A stretch of DNA of 19,598 nt, taken from positions 1-19,598 of the forward strand of contig CAKPJM010000024.1 of assembly GCA_934162625.1 (NCBI GenBank). Reading direction: 5' to 3'. The notes below the pieces were generated by a model. The model ran no database searches, was not told where the DNA came from, and saw only the letters and a program-made list of their open reading frames with translations. This document shows positions 1 to 9,019 of this stretch, piece by piece (positions within the stretch are counted from its first letter, which is position 1; each line of letters opens with the position of its first letter). The position numbers and the translations under genes were made by a program. This stretch comes from an uncultured Clostridia bacterium (GTDB lineage Bacteria > Bacillota > Clostridia > TANB77 > CAG-508).

Positions 1-127
1 GCACAACACCTACATTTGGTTCTATTGTGCAGAATGGATAGTTTGCACACTCTGCTCCTGCATTTGTTATACTATTAAACATTGTACTTTTGCCTACATT
101 TGGTAATCCTACTATTCCTATTTTCAT
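1..127 (-). CDS. ychF: Ribosome-binding ATPase YchF (Obg-like), N-terminal part
   Basis: Only the first 42 codons are present; the gene runs off the left edge of the window. The N-terminus carries the P-loop GLPNVGKST at residues 7-15, followed by the region NAGAECANYPFCTIEPNVG, which is characteristic of YchF/OLA1 and not of Era, Der or Obg. YchF proteins are cytoplasmic ATPases that associate with ribosomes and are linked to stress responses and translation quality control. The ATG is preceded by a GAGAGG ribosome binding site a few bases upstream. The gene follows tRNA-Thr on the same strand. There is no sign of damage in the visible part. Identification is by motif recognition and is firm, although the C-terminal TGS domain cannot be seen. 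Confidence 0.93.
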   Translation of the reverse strand, partial: MKIGIVGLPNVGKSTMFNSITNAGAECANYPFCTIEPNVGVV

Positions 128-176
128 TTTAATTCCTCTCTATGTTTTTATTTTTATGGTATTTGTTTTTGTTTTT

Positions 177-252
177 TGGAGCTTCCAGCCGGAATCGAAC
201 CGGCGACCCCTGCCTTACCATGGCAGTGCTCTACCTACTGAGCTATAGAAGC
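177..252 (-). tRNA. tRNA-Thr (anticodon GGT)
   Basis: On the minus strand this folds as a complete 76-nt tRNA. The acceptor stem GCTTCTA pairs with TGGAAGC (one G-T pair). The D-arm contains GCTCAGTAGGTAGAGC. The anticodon stem CTGCC/GGCAG encloses the loop ATGGTAA, which gives anticodon GGT for threonine ACC/ACT codons. The T-arm contains GGTTCGAATCC. Discriminator U and an encoded CCA lie at 177-180. It sits between sigH and ychF on the same strand. The anticodon loop is a normal 7 nt, so this tRNA is not a four-base decoder. Confidence 0.96.
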
Positions 253-257
253 ATATA

Positions 258-279
258 AGTGAGGTTTTTACTCCTCACT
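258..279 (-). terminator. Short hairpin at the sigH stop codon
   Basis: A perfect 7-bp inverted repeat, AGTGAGG/CCTCACT, encloses the sigH TAA stop. No clear U-tract follows on the minus strand, so it may be a weak terminator or a processing hairpin between the sigH mRNA and tRNA-Thr. Confidence 0.4.
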
Positions 280-909
280 AATTATATTTTTATTTGCTTT
301 TTTTCTTATTCTTTGTATTGCATTATCAATTGCTTTTACTGGCGCATCTAATTTTTCTGCAATTTTTACATAGCTATCTCCAGCCGCGAATCTTGTTAGC
401 ACTTGCTTTTCAAAGTCACTTAAACTCTCATCTATTTTATTACCTACAAATTTGTAATACTCCTTTTTTGTTATGGTATCTAATGGGTCTTCTGTTGTTT
501 TGGAGTTAAAAAAATCGATTAAAGAGACATCATCTTCATTTTGATATACGGTAGTATTTAAGGATAATGAAGAATTTAAAGGTATATGCTTTTGCCTATT
601 TGATGTTTTTATTGCTGTAATAAGCTGTCGCTCTATGCATAAACTAGCGAACGATTTGAAAGAATTTTGCTTATCTAATTCAAAATTTTTAATAGCTTTA
701 TATAATCCTATCATTCCCTCTTGAATTATATCTTCTCTTTCTGCACCTATAATAAAATATTTGCTAACTTTTATATTCACAAGCTCTTTGTATTTGTCTA
801 GTAAGCATTCTAGTGCCTCTTCATCTCCGTCCTTCGCATACTTTATTAATTCAGCATCTGTTTTATTTTGTAAATCATTATTAAATGAATAAGCTGTATT
901 ATGTGCCAT
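268..909 (-). CDS. sigH: RNA polymerase sigma-H factor (sporulation/stationary phase)
   Basis: This 213-residue protein matches the length and blocks of Bacillus SigH (Spo0H, about 218 aa). Region 2 includes IGAEREDIIQEGMIGLYKAI, the core-binding and -10 recognition segment. The linker carries NRQKHIPLNSSLSL, a SigH hallmark. Region 4 ends with a helix-turn-helix around residues 178-206 (YVKIAEKLDAPVKAIDNAI). In Firmicutes SigH directs early sporulation, competence and stationary-phase genes. The start is fixed by a GGAGG site 10 nt upstream of the ATG. A very good sigma-A promoter lies directly upstream (947-975), so the gene appears independently transcribed. It reads through with no CGG codon in frame. 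Confidence 0.96.
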   Translation of the reverse strand: MAHNTAYSFNNDLQNKTDAELIKYAKDGDEEALECLLDKYKELVNIKVSKYFIIGAEREDIIQEGMIGLYKAIKNFELDKQNSFKSFASLCIERQLITAIKTSNRQKHIPLNSSLSLNTTVYQNEDDVSLIDFFNSKTTEDPLDTITKKEYYKFVGNKIDESLSDFEKQVLTRFAAGDSYVKIAEKLDAPVKAIDNAIQRIRKKANKNIISEE

Positions 910-946
910 ATTTTTTATGCCTCCGCTTTAATCTAATTTCAATTGT

Positions 947-975
947 ATTATATTAATTAAATCCAGTAAAGTCAA
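947..975 (-). promoter_or_regulatory. Sigma-A-type promoter of sigH
   Basis: On the minus strand TTGACT (970-975) is separated by exactly 17 nt from a perfect TATAAT (947-952). It lies between dtd and sigH, about 40 nt upstream of the sigH start. Confidence 0.8.
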
Positions 976-995
976 TACTTTCCTAGCATTTTATC

Positions 996-1433
996 CTACT
1001 TTTCTAAAATTATAGTAACAGGTCCATCATTTAATAAAGTCACTTTCATATCTGCACCAAATACGCCTTTTTCAACTTTTTTTACTTTTTCTTCACATTT
1101 TTTTATAAAATATTCATATATTTCATTAGCTTTTGAAGGCTCCATTGCTTCTGTAAAACTTGGCCTATTGCCTTTTTTGCAATCTGCATAAAGTGTAAAT
1201 TGCGAAACAATTAAAAGTTCTCCATCTATGTCTTTTAGAGATAAATTCATCTTTTTGTTTTCGTCTTCAAATATCCTTAATTTGTATAATTTATCTGCTA
1301 AAATATCTGCTTGTTCTATTGTGTCTCCTTCTTTTACTCCAAATAGCACTAAATATCCTTTGTTAATCTTCCCTGCTATTGCCCCATCTACTTCTACTTG
1401 TGCATTTGCTACTCTTTGTATAACTAATTTCAT
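996..1433 (-). CDS. dtd: D-aminoacyl-tRNA deacylase
   Basis: The 145-residue product has the usual length for DTD and starts with MKLVIQRV. It carries both signature motifs of the active site: SQFTLYA at residues 77-83 and NDGPVT at 135-140, the latter with the cross-subunit Gly-Pro dipeptide that rejects L-amino acids. DTD is a cytosolic homodimer that hydrolyses D-aminoacyl-tRNA (and Gly-tRNA-Ala), protecting translation from mischarged tRNAs. A GGAAA-type ribosome binding site precedes the ATG. The gene lies 43 nt downstream of a small unknown gene and is probably cotranscribed with it. It is intact and has no in-frame CGG. Confidence 0.96.
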   Translation of the reverse strand: MKLVIQRVANAQVEVDGAIAGKINKGYLVLFGVKEGDTIEQADILADKLYKLRIFEDENKKMNLSLKDIDGELLIVSQFTLYADCKKGNRPSFTEAMEPSKANEIYEYFIKKCEEKVKKVEKGVFGADMKVTLLNDGPVTIILEK

Positions 1434-1476
1434 TGTTTTTTTCCTTTTTTCCCTTCCAAATTTGTATTTTTGCCTC

Positions 1477-1719
1477 TTAATTTGTGCCTATTTTGTATTC
1501 AATATCTTCCATAAATGGATGAATTTCCATAACACTTTTTAGTGTTATTATTTGTGTTTTCGGATGTGGTCCTTTACCTGTAAATTTAACTATTTCCCTA
1601 GAATAACAATTTTTGTTCATCTTACTAAGTAAATATCTTGTTCCCATATATGTGTAATATATTTGATAGCCATTATTTAAATCTTTCCATAATTGCTCAA
1701 AACTATAGTTTTTGTCCAT
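1477..1719 (-). CDS. Small protein of unknown function (80 aa)
   Basis: I do not recognise this family. The frame is open to 1788, but the ATG at 1719 is preferred because a strong AAGGAGAA site lies 7 nt upstream, and the residues before it look like leader sequence. The product MDKNYSFEQLWKDLNNGYQIYYTYMG... is hydrophilic, aromatic-rich (many Tyr), and lacks a signal peptide or membrane segment, so it is probably cytosolic. The central part alternates strand-like segments, as in a small beta-rich domain. It lies upstream of dtd on the same strand with a 43-nt gap. It has no evident link to the pilus operon, from which it is separated by a hairpin at 1804-1831. Confidence 0.7.
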   Translation of the reverse strand: MDKNYSFEQLWKDLNNGYQIYYTYMGTRYLLSKMNKNCYSREIVKFTGKGPHPKTQIITLKSVMEIHPFMEDIEYKIGTN

Positions 1720-1803
1720 TTTATTCTCCTTGTATACTATATAAAATTTAAGGTTAACTCGAAATTTTATATTATGACACTTTTGCAATATAATTTTATT
1801 TTT

Positions 1804-1831
1804 AAGATAGACGGTTTTGTCCGTCTATCTT
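1804..1831 (-). terminator. Hairpin at the end of the pilus operon
   Basis: A perfect 11-bp stem, AAGATAGACGG/CCGTCTATCTT, with a 6-nt loop overlaps the stop codon of the giant surface gene. The sequence following it on the minus strand is A-rich, not U-rich, so it is not a textbook intrinsic terminator. Its position at the last gene of the operon supports a 3'-end role. Confidence 0.55.
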
Positions 1832-4800
1832 ATTCAATTTCTGCATAGACCTCTCCTGTTTTGAATTTTCTCGAAGTTACATGTCCATTTTTAAATGTTA
1901 TATTCATGCTGTTTGGTAAGCCATTAGTATATTTAACACTGCTATATGTTATATTTGCTTTATTATTAATCATAACGCTAGTACATTTAAAATCATTATA
2001 CTCCACTTTCCATCTAACACTTTGTGCCTTTGCTTTTTCTTCTGCATTCCAAGAATTCCATGTTGCATTTATATTTTTCTCTGACTTTTTATTAACTTTA
2101 AATTCTCCTGTTTCACTTAAAGTTGCATAGTACTTCTTCTTATTAAGATTTGCTGTGCTTGTTCCATTTCCTTGTATTTGCATTGAAAGTGTATCATAAT
2201 ATGTTTTACTTATTTTTACTGTGTTATGGTTAGGATCTAACCAAACTTTAAAAGTGGCTGAGTTTGTTGCTGATATTGTTCTGTTTATAATATTTCCATC
2301 ATCATCTACAAACTCTCCTGTAATTGTAAAATCCCCATTGCACTTAATAGTATGTGTTGCTATTTCTTTTCTTAATACTACATCAACAGTTTGTTCATTA
2401 TCTGCATTTAGTTTTTCTCCTGCTATTATTTCTCCTGATGCAATTTCATTTGTTTTTCTAGCGAAATATTCAATTCTCGCTCCTTTTTTTACAATAAATG
2501 ATATTGAGCTTGTTCCTGAGATTATTCCTGCTTCAATATTTGTTTTTATTATATATTCTCCATCCTCTGTAACATAGTCACCGGATACTCTGGCTTCTAT
2601 AGTTGTTCCTTCTTTTGCTTTTATTGTACATACACAATAACTATTATTTGATAATATATACAAGCATCCTCCATTAGCCTGCTCTTCATTTTCTCTGTGT
2701 TTACTTCCTCCATATCCTCTATTATTTCCTATTCCACTTTTAAATCTCTCATTGCTCATTGCAGATGCTCCACCCTTGCTCCAGCGTTTTACGGTTATTG
2801 TTTCATTTGTTCTGTATCCGATTATTTCCATTAGAGCTTAAGTATACTTTTTCTCCTTCTAATGTTCCTGAGGCCTCTAAGGTTCCTGCTTCTCCTCCTC
2901 CTGCAAAAATTCCTGAAATTGATCCTTTCTCACTTCCTCCTGCTTTTCCTCCTCCTGCTTTTATATTTGTTGAAGCATTTTGCAATATTGTATCTCCGCC
3001 ATCTATGCCATTTGCATTATCTACTTTTCCACCATATCCGCACTTTTATGTTATACTGACCATTTAGTCTTTTTCTAGCAATATACGCAGCTCCAGATCC
3101 TCCTCCGGTTGTGGCCTAAGTTTGCATCTGCTGCTATATTTGGAGCAGAGCCACCGTCCTCCACATGCAATTACATAATAATATCCATTTGGTATATTAA
3201 CATTATTTTTCTCCATTTTGTTTCCATATTTATTTTTATTTTCATTGTGTATTGCTAATATAAATTCTGGTCTTTTTCCTATGTAAACATCATTATGCCC
3301 TTCTCCTGCTTTTTTTGCGTCTTTACCTATTGTTATGCTTGTTATTCTTTTAGTTTCTTCTTTGTAATTGCTGTTCTCTGCTGTGCATGTATACTCTTTA
3401 GATTTATTTAGCATTAGCGTATAACCATATGTAGAACTGTCTATATTTTCGCACTTTTGTTCAAATTTTTCAAATTTATCTAAATTTATTTCAAATGAAT
3501 TAATATTTAATCTTATTGGTTCATATACCGGACATCCAACATTGTCTTTAACATGGATTGCTGTTCTTCCATAATTTTCTAGTTGCCACCATAATATTCC
3601 ATATCCATCATAACCTTTATCAGTTTCTATTGGATTTGTAGTGGTATATATATAATTTTCCACATCATTTCCTTCTTTTATAATAACTCCGCCTTCACCA
3701 TCATCTTTTGTTGCCCATTTATACAATAGTAGCTTCATATCGCTTTCATTTTTTTTATCTCCAAAGTCATTTTTCTTAGACGAACTATCTAAATAATAAC
3801 ACTCTATAAATTCAATATGATCGTTTACCTTTGTAGCGCCGAAGCATTCGTGTTTTTAAAATTCCTGCCCCCTTATTAAGGAATGTACCAGTAGTCTTTC
3901 CTTTATTATAACAATATCTAAAATAATTATGCGTTTTTCCAGTTCCTATATAAGATATATCAAATTCTCCTAAATATTTATTTGTAATTTTTTTCTTTTC
4001 AATTTTTTCGTATATAGTATTGTCAACGCATGACCCCATAATTCCTGCAACATCTGCATCTCCACTTATATTACCTAAATTATAGCAAGCAGTAATATCT
4101 ACATTACTTCCATGTCCACAAATTCCTCCTACTTTTCCAAGTATTTTTGTTGCTGTAACATTACCTGAATTATATGAGTAATCCACTTTACTTGACCAAT
4201 TAAGCCCAGCAATTCCTCCTACATTCATATTTGATTCTATGTTTCCCGTATTATATGATTTTTCTACTTTGCAATGATATAGCTTACCTGCAATTCCTCC
4301 TGTTCCCGTATATTCTGACCACATAACCCAGTAGCTTCTTCCCAAATTTCCTGCTCCAACTATTTTTCCACTATTACTACACGAACTTATGGTGCCTCCA
4401 TTTTCTAATCCTACAATTCCTCCTACATTTTCTGCGCCATTTATACTCTGTATATTTTGACATTGCATAATGTTTCCTTTATTGTTTAATCCAACTATTC
4501 CTCCTATGTTTTGTGGATATATCTTTTCTCCTCCTTCTGCTAAAATTGTTCCATTATTAGTACAGTTTTCTATATTGCCCTCATTATTATATCCAACTAT
4601 TCCTCCTATATTTTCTCCTGTTCCTACTACCTTTCCCTTAAATGATATTCCATAAATAGAACCAACATGGTTGTATCCAATAACTCCTCCTACATTATCA
4701 AAACCAGATATTTCTGTTCCTGAAATATCTAAAGTATCATCTACTGAAATCTTATTATATTCTAGTGAACCTATTAATCCTCCTGTGCTAACAAATGCTT

Positions 4801-7800
4801 TTGTATCTTCTTCATTACGATATAATACTTTTCCTCCTTTAATAGTACAATTAGTAGCTGAACATTCACCATTTAATGAGTTGTTTAATTTGCCTACTAA
4901 ACCTCCTACATGATATTGATTTGTATTAGAATTCTTATATGAAAGGCTACTAGATGCACTGTTTCTGTTAGAATTTCCATCTCCAATTTTACACTTATCT
5001 ACTCTACAGCTTTCTATTAATTTGTCACAGGCTCCTACTAATCCACCTATATAAGAAGCATTTCCGTTTTAATGTGGAATTTTTTACTATTACATTAATT
5101 ATTTTCGTACCAGTACCATTATCTGCATATCCACATAAAGCTCCAACTTTTATATCATTTTTGCGCATATCATATTTTATTTCTATAGTATCTATAATTA
5201 AGTTTTCTATTGTAGCAGGGCTTCCTACCCATCCAAATAGTCCAAAAGCATAATCTTCCTTGTCTTGTATTTTTATTTTTATATTACTAATGGTATTATT
5301 CTGTCCGTCTCTTTTAACATAGCCTCCTTCAGCATAATATGTTCCACTACCAAAATATCCATCAAACCAATTATCTGTATTTTGGCAAATTGGATTTATT
5401 TCTTCATTATTCATATCTATGTTTTCTATTAAATAAAATGTTCTTCCCTCTGTTTTTGCTCCATTATTAGTTGCTTGTGAGAATGCTTCTAATCCTTCTT
5501 TTTTTCTTAAAGTATAATATTCCATTTTGTCTGTTGATTTAATAGATCCACCTGCTACATTCAAAACGTCTACCTGCCAATCATTTTTATACCAGCTAAG
5601 CTTATCATCTATTAATTCACAATATATAGACGAATTTGTTTCTGTTATATTAAATATGTCTTTTGAATAATATTCTACCGTTTCTACTTCATTATTTGTA
5701 TTAATAAACGTATTAGTAAACTTTAATCTTACATATCCTGTTATATCTCCAGTGTTAGTTACTATCGTTATTTTACTTTTTCCCTCATTTATATCCTCTA
5801 TATTAGTAAAAGCAGTTATTCTAGAGTCTTCTCCTCCTGATGTATAGTTCTTTTCATATTTTAATTTTATATTAATATACCCATCCTCTTCAGGACTAAA
5901 GCTTTTTGTGTTCTTTGCATTTTCTGGTATTGTTGTCCAAGCATCTTCATTCCATGCATCAACAGAAAATGTAACTCCTATAGCTGGATTATATTTAGTT
6001 GTAACATCTGCATGTGAATCAGATTTGTATACACTATAATTATAACCTTCGAAGTCTGGGTCTGCTTCACTTATTGTTTTAGCAGTACTATCAAAGCTAC
6101 CTAGATCGTCTGTAGGTTTGTTTCCCTCTAAAGTTTTTTCTTTCCCAAAGGTCGGTCTTATACTATATTCTGAAATTTCTTTGTTTATTTTAACTCCACC
6201 TTTTCCTGTAGATGCTGTCCCATTTATAGAATATTGAGCAGTTGTTGCATCTATTTCTTCTCCATTTTCTATTGTATATGGTATTACATTTATATAGTAT
6301 GAGGCCTCTACTTCTGGTGGCAATTTAGCCATTCTTGCAACATATCTTTCTCTCGCTAAAGCTGTGTTATATGCTGTTTCTTTTTCATTATTTGTGTCTT
6401 TTTCATATAGTGCCTTTTGTATCAAACAATAATAACATGCTTGGTTTACATTTATATTGCTACTTTGATTTGCTGTTTCACTATCACTAGCACTTTTTGC
6501 ATGTTTATAATAGTAAGTTGGTTTTTCTGTTCCTGTTTGTGTATATGTTCTTTGAACATAGTCTATGCTTCTGTATCCTATCATATTGTTTGTTTCTTCT
6601 AGATGTTTACAATATGGCATATGGTAATATTCATCTCCAGTAGCATTCAAATATATTTCTTCTGGATCTACATATTCTTTATTCATTGTACTTGTTGCTA
6701 TTGCATAGTTGTTGTAATATTTCATTCCTATTGGAATATTTTGAATAAATGTTATTATTGATACATTTCTTAAAATTTGATCCCAATCTGTTTCTGTTAA
6801 TTTTGGTAATTTATATTCCCCTTCGCTATTTCTACTATAACTTGTTATTGCTTGGTTTAAGTTTGATTCTATTGCATTTTTTATTATTCCTCTTTTATGT
6901 ATGCTGAAGTCAGAATCTTTATTTTCTGGATTATTATTTGAAGTTATATTAAATGTGTTGTTGTTATGATTGTATCCACATATGCAAGTTCCATCTACCT
7001 CGCTTGGTTTTAAATCTAGACTGTTTACAAATTTTGTTACTATGTATGATTCTACACAATAATTAATTGCACTATAGTCAAGTTTCTTATCTGCCTCTAT
7101 GCCATATCCTGGTGTTGCTTCTGCTATAATATTTTTTTTATCTTTATCATACCATTTGCCATTATATAAGCTTTGATATATTTCCTTATATGTCCAGTTT
7201 CCACTCTTATATTGTGGAATTGTCACCTTTTTGTATCTATTTATATATTCTGATAAGTTTTCTCTAACTAGATCACTTCCTACAATAAAAGCTGTTCCAT
7301 CTTCATCAAAATATACCTTTGTATTTTTATCTGCTTCATAAACATATCTAAATATTCCTTCTTGTACTTGAGCATCCCTTGCATTGTTTACATTCTCATT
7401 ATCCTTATATGCTATTTTTTCAGATAAAGATTCTGGTTCAATTTTTCTTTCTCTAAACTTTATATCTTTTACTGTATTATGATTGCTAGGTTTAAATTCA
7501 CTTATCCCTTCTTTTCCAATTACTGTTAAGTATCCAGACTTAGAAATGAACTCTTCCTTGCCCGTTTCTGAGTTTTCTATATTTCCATATATTGTTATAT
7601 AGTTATCTAAAGTATAATTAATTACCCAATCTCCTATTTTTTCTGAATATGAAGCAAAAGGCTTTAGTATATGCTTGTCTTCTGTATCTGCTTTTGATGG
7701 GTCTAAGGTAAAGGCAACTCCATTATATTTACCATCAGAATCCTCTCCTGCTGCCTTATACAACAATTTTCCTTCATCAGTTTCTTTATACGTATATCCA

Positions 7801-8240
7801 GTAGTTAGCTTTGCTGTTTCACTTGTCATTACTACTCCTACATCATTGTCATCTGTAATTGCTATTTTTGTATTTGCAGGTGAATAGATGTAGTATCCAT
7901 CATATAAAGTGTATGCAATTGCTGGCATATACGCCATTATATACTCTTTACTTGCTCCTCCAATGCCAATATTATTTGCAAATGAGCTAGTAAAAGTATT
8001 AATTGACGCCATTATATCTCTACGCTTTGAGTCTGCAGTTTCAGAATAATTTGCATTCCATTCTACAGTGTTTATTTCAAAAGCATCTATTGCTTCTTTT
8101 GTAGAATCGAGTAGCTTAGTATTATATGCTGTTTGCATGTTTATTGTATCTATTTGCAATGATATGTAGTATGATGTAATTAATATTAGTGGAATTGCAA
8201 TTATTACAAATATTACTGATAAATTGTGTAATTTCATCAT
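1830..8240 (-). CDS. Giant Tad-locus surface protein with GLUG repeats, recoded at six CGG codons (2134 aa)
   Basis: Standard translation gives fragments, but skipping the C of six in-frame CGG codons joins them into one frame; 6411 nt minus 6 is exactly 2135 codons. An N-terminal membrane anchor (residues about 8-28) begins MMKLHNLSVIFVIIAIPLIL and resembles TadE/TadG-type minor pilins. A long extracellular region follows, with possible metal ligands near residues 418-421 (CIC), 541-545 (HMPYC) and 600-604 (CYYC). From about 1000 to 1450 there are at least ten GLUG-type repeats (GGLVG, GGIVG, GGVIG), typical of surface adhesins. A glycine-rich domain spans about 1690-1800, and beta-rich repeats complete the C-terminus at 2134. 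It is the last pilus-operon gene, after a long hairpin. A GAGGTG ribosome binding site precedes the ATG. It is probably a tip adhesin or minor pilin; this role is inferred. A decayed pseudogene is the alternative, but regular CGG-only breaks argue against it. Confidence 0.85.
2818..2820 (-). other. CGG +1 frameshift site 6 of the giant surface gene
   Basis: Context AAT AAT CGG ATA. Staying in frame reaches TGA at 2803-2805. Dropping the C gives GGA TAC AGA ACA AAT and continues open for 329 residues to the gene end (Gly1806). Confidence 0.88.
3038..3040 (-). other. CGG +1 frameshift site 5 of the giant surface gene
   Basis: Context AAA GTG CGG ATA TGG. The zero frame stops at TAA 3017-3019. 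The shifted frame reads Gly1733 and then GYGGKVDNANGIDGG, continuing the glycine-rich domain. Confidence 0.88.
3105..3107 (-). other. CGG +1 frameshift site 4 of the giant surface gene
   Basis: Context CAC AAC CGG AGG AGG. The zero frame stops at TAG 3075-3077. The shifted frame gives LGHNGGGSGAAYIARK (Gly1711), a coherent glycine-rich stretch, whereas the zero frame gives RRRIWSC. Confidence 0.88.
3154..3156 (-). other. CGG +1 frameshift site 3 of the giant surface gene
   Basis: Context GGA GGA CGG TGG. The zero frame leaves the glycine-rich register and stops at 3064-3066. The shifted frame gives VIACGGGGSAPNIAAD (Gly1695). Confidence 0.88.
3839..3841 (-). other. CGG +1 frameshift site 2 of the giant surface gene
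   Basis: Context ATG CTT CGG CGC. The zero frame stops at TGA 3812-3814. The shifted frame reads Gly1467 (GGC GCT ACA AAG) and stays open for 228 residues to the next CGG. This is the only site whose fourth base is C. Confidence 0.87.
5064..5066 (-). other. CGG +1 frameshift site 1 of the giant surface gene
   Basis: Context TTA AAA CGG AAA. The zero frame reads RKCFLYRW and stops at TGA 5025-5027. The shifted frame gives Gly1059 and then NASYIGGLVG, the first of a long run of GLUG repeats that stays open for 408 codons. Confidence 0.92.
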
Positions 8241-8298
8241 TTCACCTCATATGATTATTTTGTATTTTTATTTTGTTTTTTTCTATTTTTATTTTAAT

Positions 8299-8358
8299 AA
8301 AGTGAGACGTGGCATGGAGTATATTAAATTAAACATATTCCATATCACCTCTCACTTT
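8299..8358 (-). promoter_or_regulatory. Long hairpin in the leader of the giant surface gene
   Basis: The outer stem AAAGTGAGA/TCTCACTTT is 9 bp and perfect. An inner 9-bp stem (8314-8322 with 8335-8343) has one G-T pair, separated by a 6x6 internal loop. It sits between the TadE-like gene and the giant gene. No U-tract follows on the minus strand, so a processing, stabilising or attenuating role is as likely as termination. Confidence 0.55.
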
Positions 8359-8390
8359 TCTTATGTATTATTTTTTTAACATTACTAGGT

Positions 8391-8931
8391 CTAGTTGCTT
8401 GCGCTTCCTGTATTTACAACCATACTAGACGCACTAGCAGCTACCTCACTTGAAGCTTGTCCGAGTTATTTTATAAAAAGTCGTTCTTAGCATTTGAGCC
8501 ATTGTTCTGTTTGTGTTTTTTGCTGTAACTATTATAATATCTCCTTTGTTTAAAATATAATCTTTTGGTTTTTCTCCACTATACATTGTAGACTCTATTT
8601 CTGAGGTGTATGAAGAAAATCTTGCATTTTCTCCTAATAGTTGTCCCGAAGTTGTTGCAGATTTTTTACCTAGGTTTTCGTCTAAGTGTTGTACTTCTAT
8701 TTCTATTTCATATGTGTTTCCTGTAGCTCCAATTGTTTGTGCATATGCCTCATAGTCTGCTGGTTTTATTTTCCCTGCTACTGATACTTTATCTACAAAT
8801 TCTGAAGTTGCTGTTTGCACTACAGATTGAGATATATCATCACTTCTTTCTGATAATGACATTAAAGGGAATATAAACATTAATATTACTGCCACAAATA
8901 TTCCTATTATAAGCATTAGTGAATCGCTCAT
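8391..8931 (-). CDS. TadE-like minor pilin, recoded at one CGG codon (179 aa)
   Basis: The product begins MSDSLMLIIGIFVAVILMFIFPLMSL, a single N-terminal membrane helix with an exposed C-terminal domain, as in TadE-like or pseudopilin proteins. The conventional frame ends at TGA 8446-8448, four codons after an in-frame CGG. Skipping the C adds Gly157 and a Ser/Ala-rich tail (GQASSEVAASASSMVVNTG) ending at TAG 8391-8393. The extension fills what would otherwise be intergenic sequence. A GGAGGGG-like site (CCCCTCC on the plus strand) lies just upstream of the ATG. The gene sits between two other pilin-like genes in the operon. The assignment to a pilus subunit comes from topology and context, not from a specific family motif. 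Confidence 0.78.
8461..8463 (-). other. CGG +1 frameshift site in the TadE-like gene
   Basis: Context ATA ACT CGG ACA. The zero frame stops four codons later at 8446-8448. The shifted frame adds 23 residues. Among the ten sites this one has the least protein-level support, because the tail is short. Confidence 0.72.
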
Positions 8932-8975
8932 GCTAACCCCTCCTTTTTAGTTAATACATATTGCTGTTGTTTTGT

Positions 8976-8998
8976 GGGCGAGCAAAATAATCTCGCCC
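8976..8998 (-). repeat. GC-rich palindrome, diverged copy
   Basis: The 7-bp stem GGGCGAG/CTCGCCC in otherwise AT-rich DNA lies between two pilin-like genes. On the minus strand it reads TAGGG...GCCC.CAAA, the same outline as the palindromes at 10176-10205 and 19569-19597. Confidence 0.45.
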
Positions 8999-9019
8999 TA
9001 TTTAAAATTTTGTTTATTG

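Noticed and set aside
1720..1800. Promoter for the 80-aa gene
   Set aside because: Several TATAAA/TATACA-like matches exist, but none has a convincing -35 at 16-18 nt; AT-rich background makes these uninformative.
3812..5066. Tandem repeats suggestive of a CRISPR array or satellite DNA
   Set aside because: The recurring TCCTCCTA-type units are the DNA of GLUG protein repeats with irregular spacing; there are no identical repeats and spacers.
1830..8240. Interpretation of the giant gene as a decayed pseudogene with many independent frameshifts
   Set aside because: All six breaks are the same direction, the same size and at the same codon (CGG), with no in-frame stop or other lesion between them; random decay would give mixed indels and stops.
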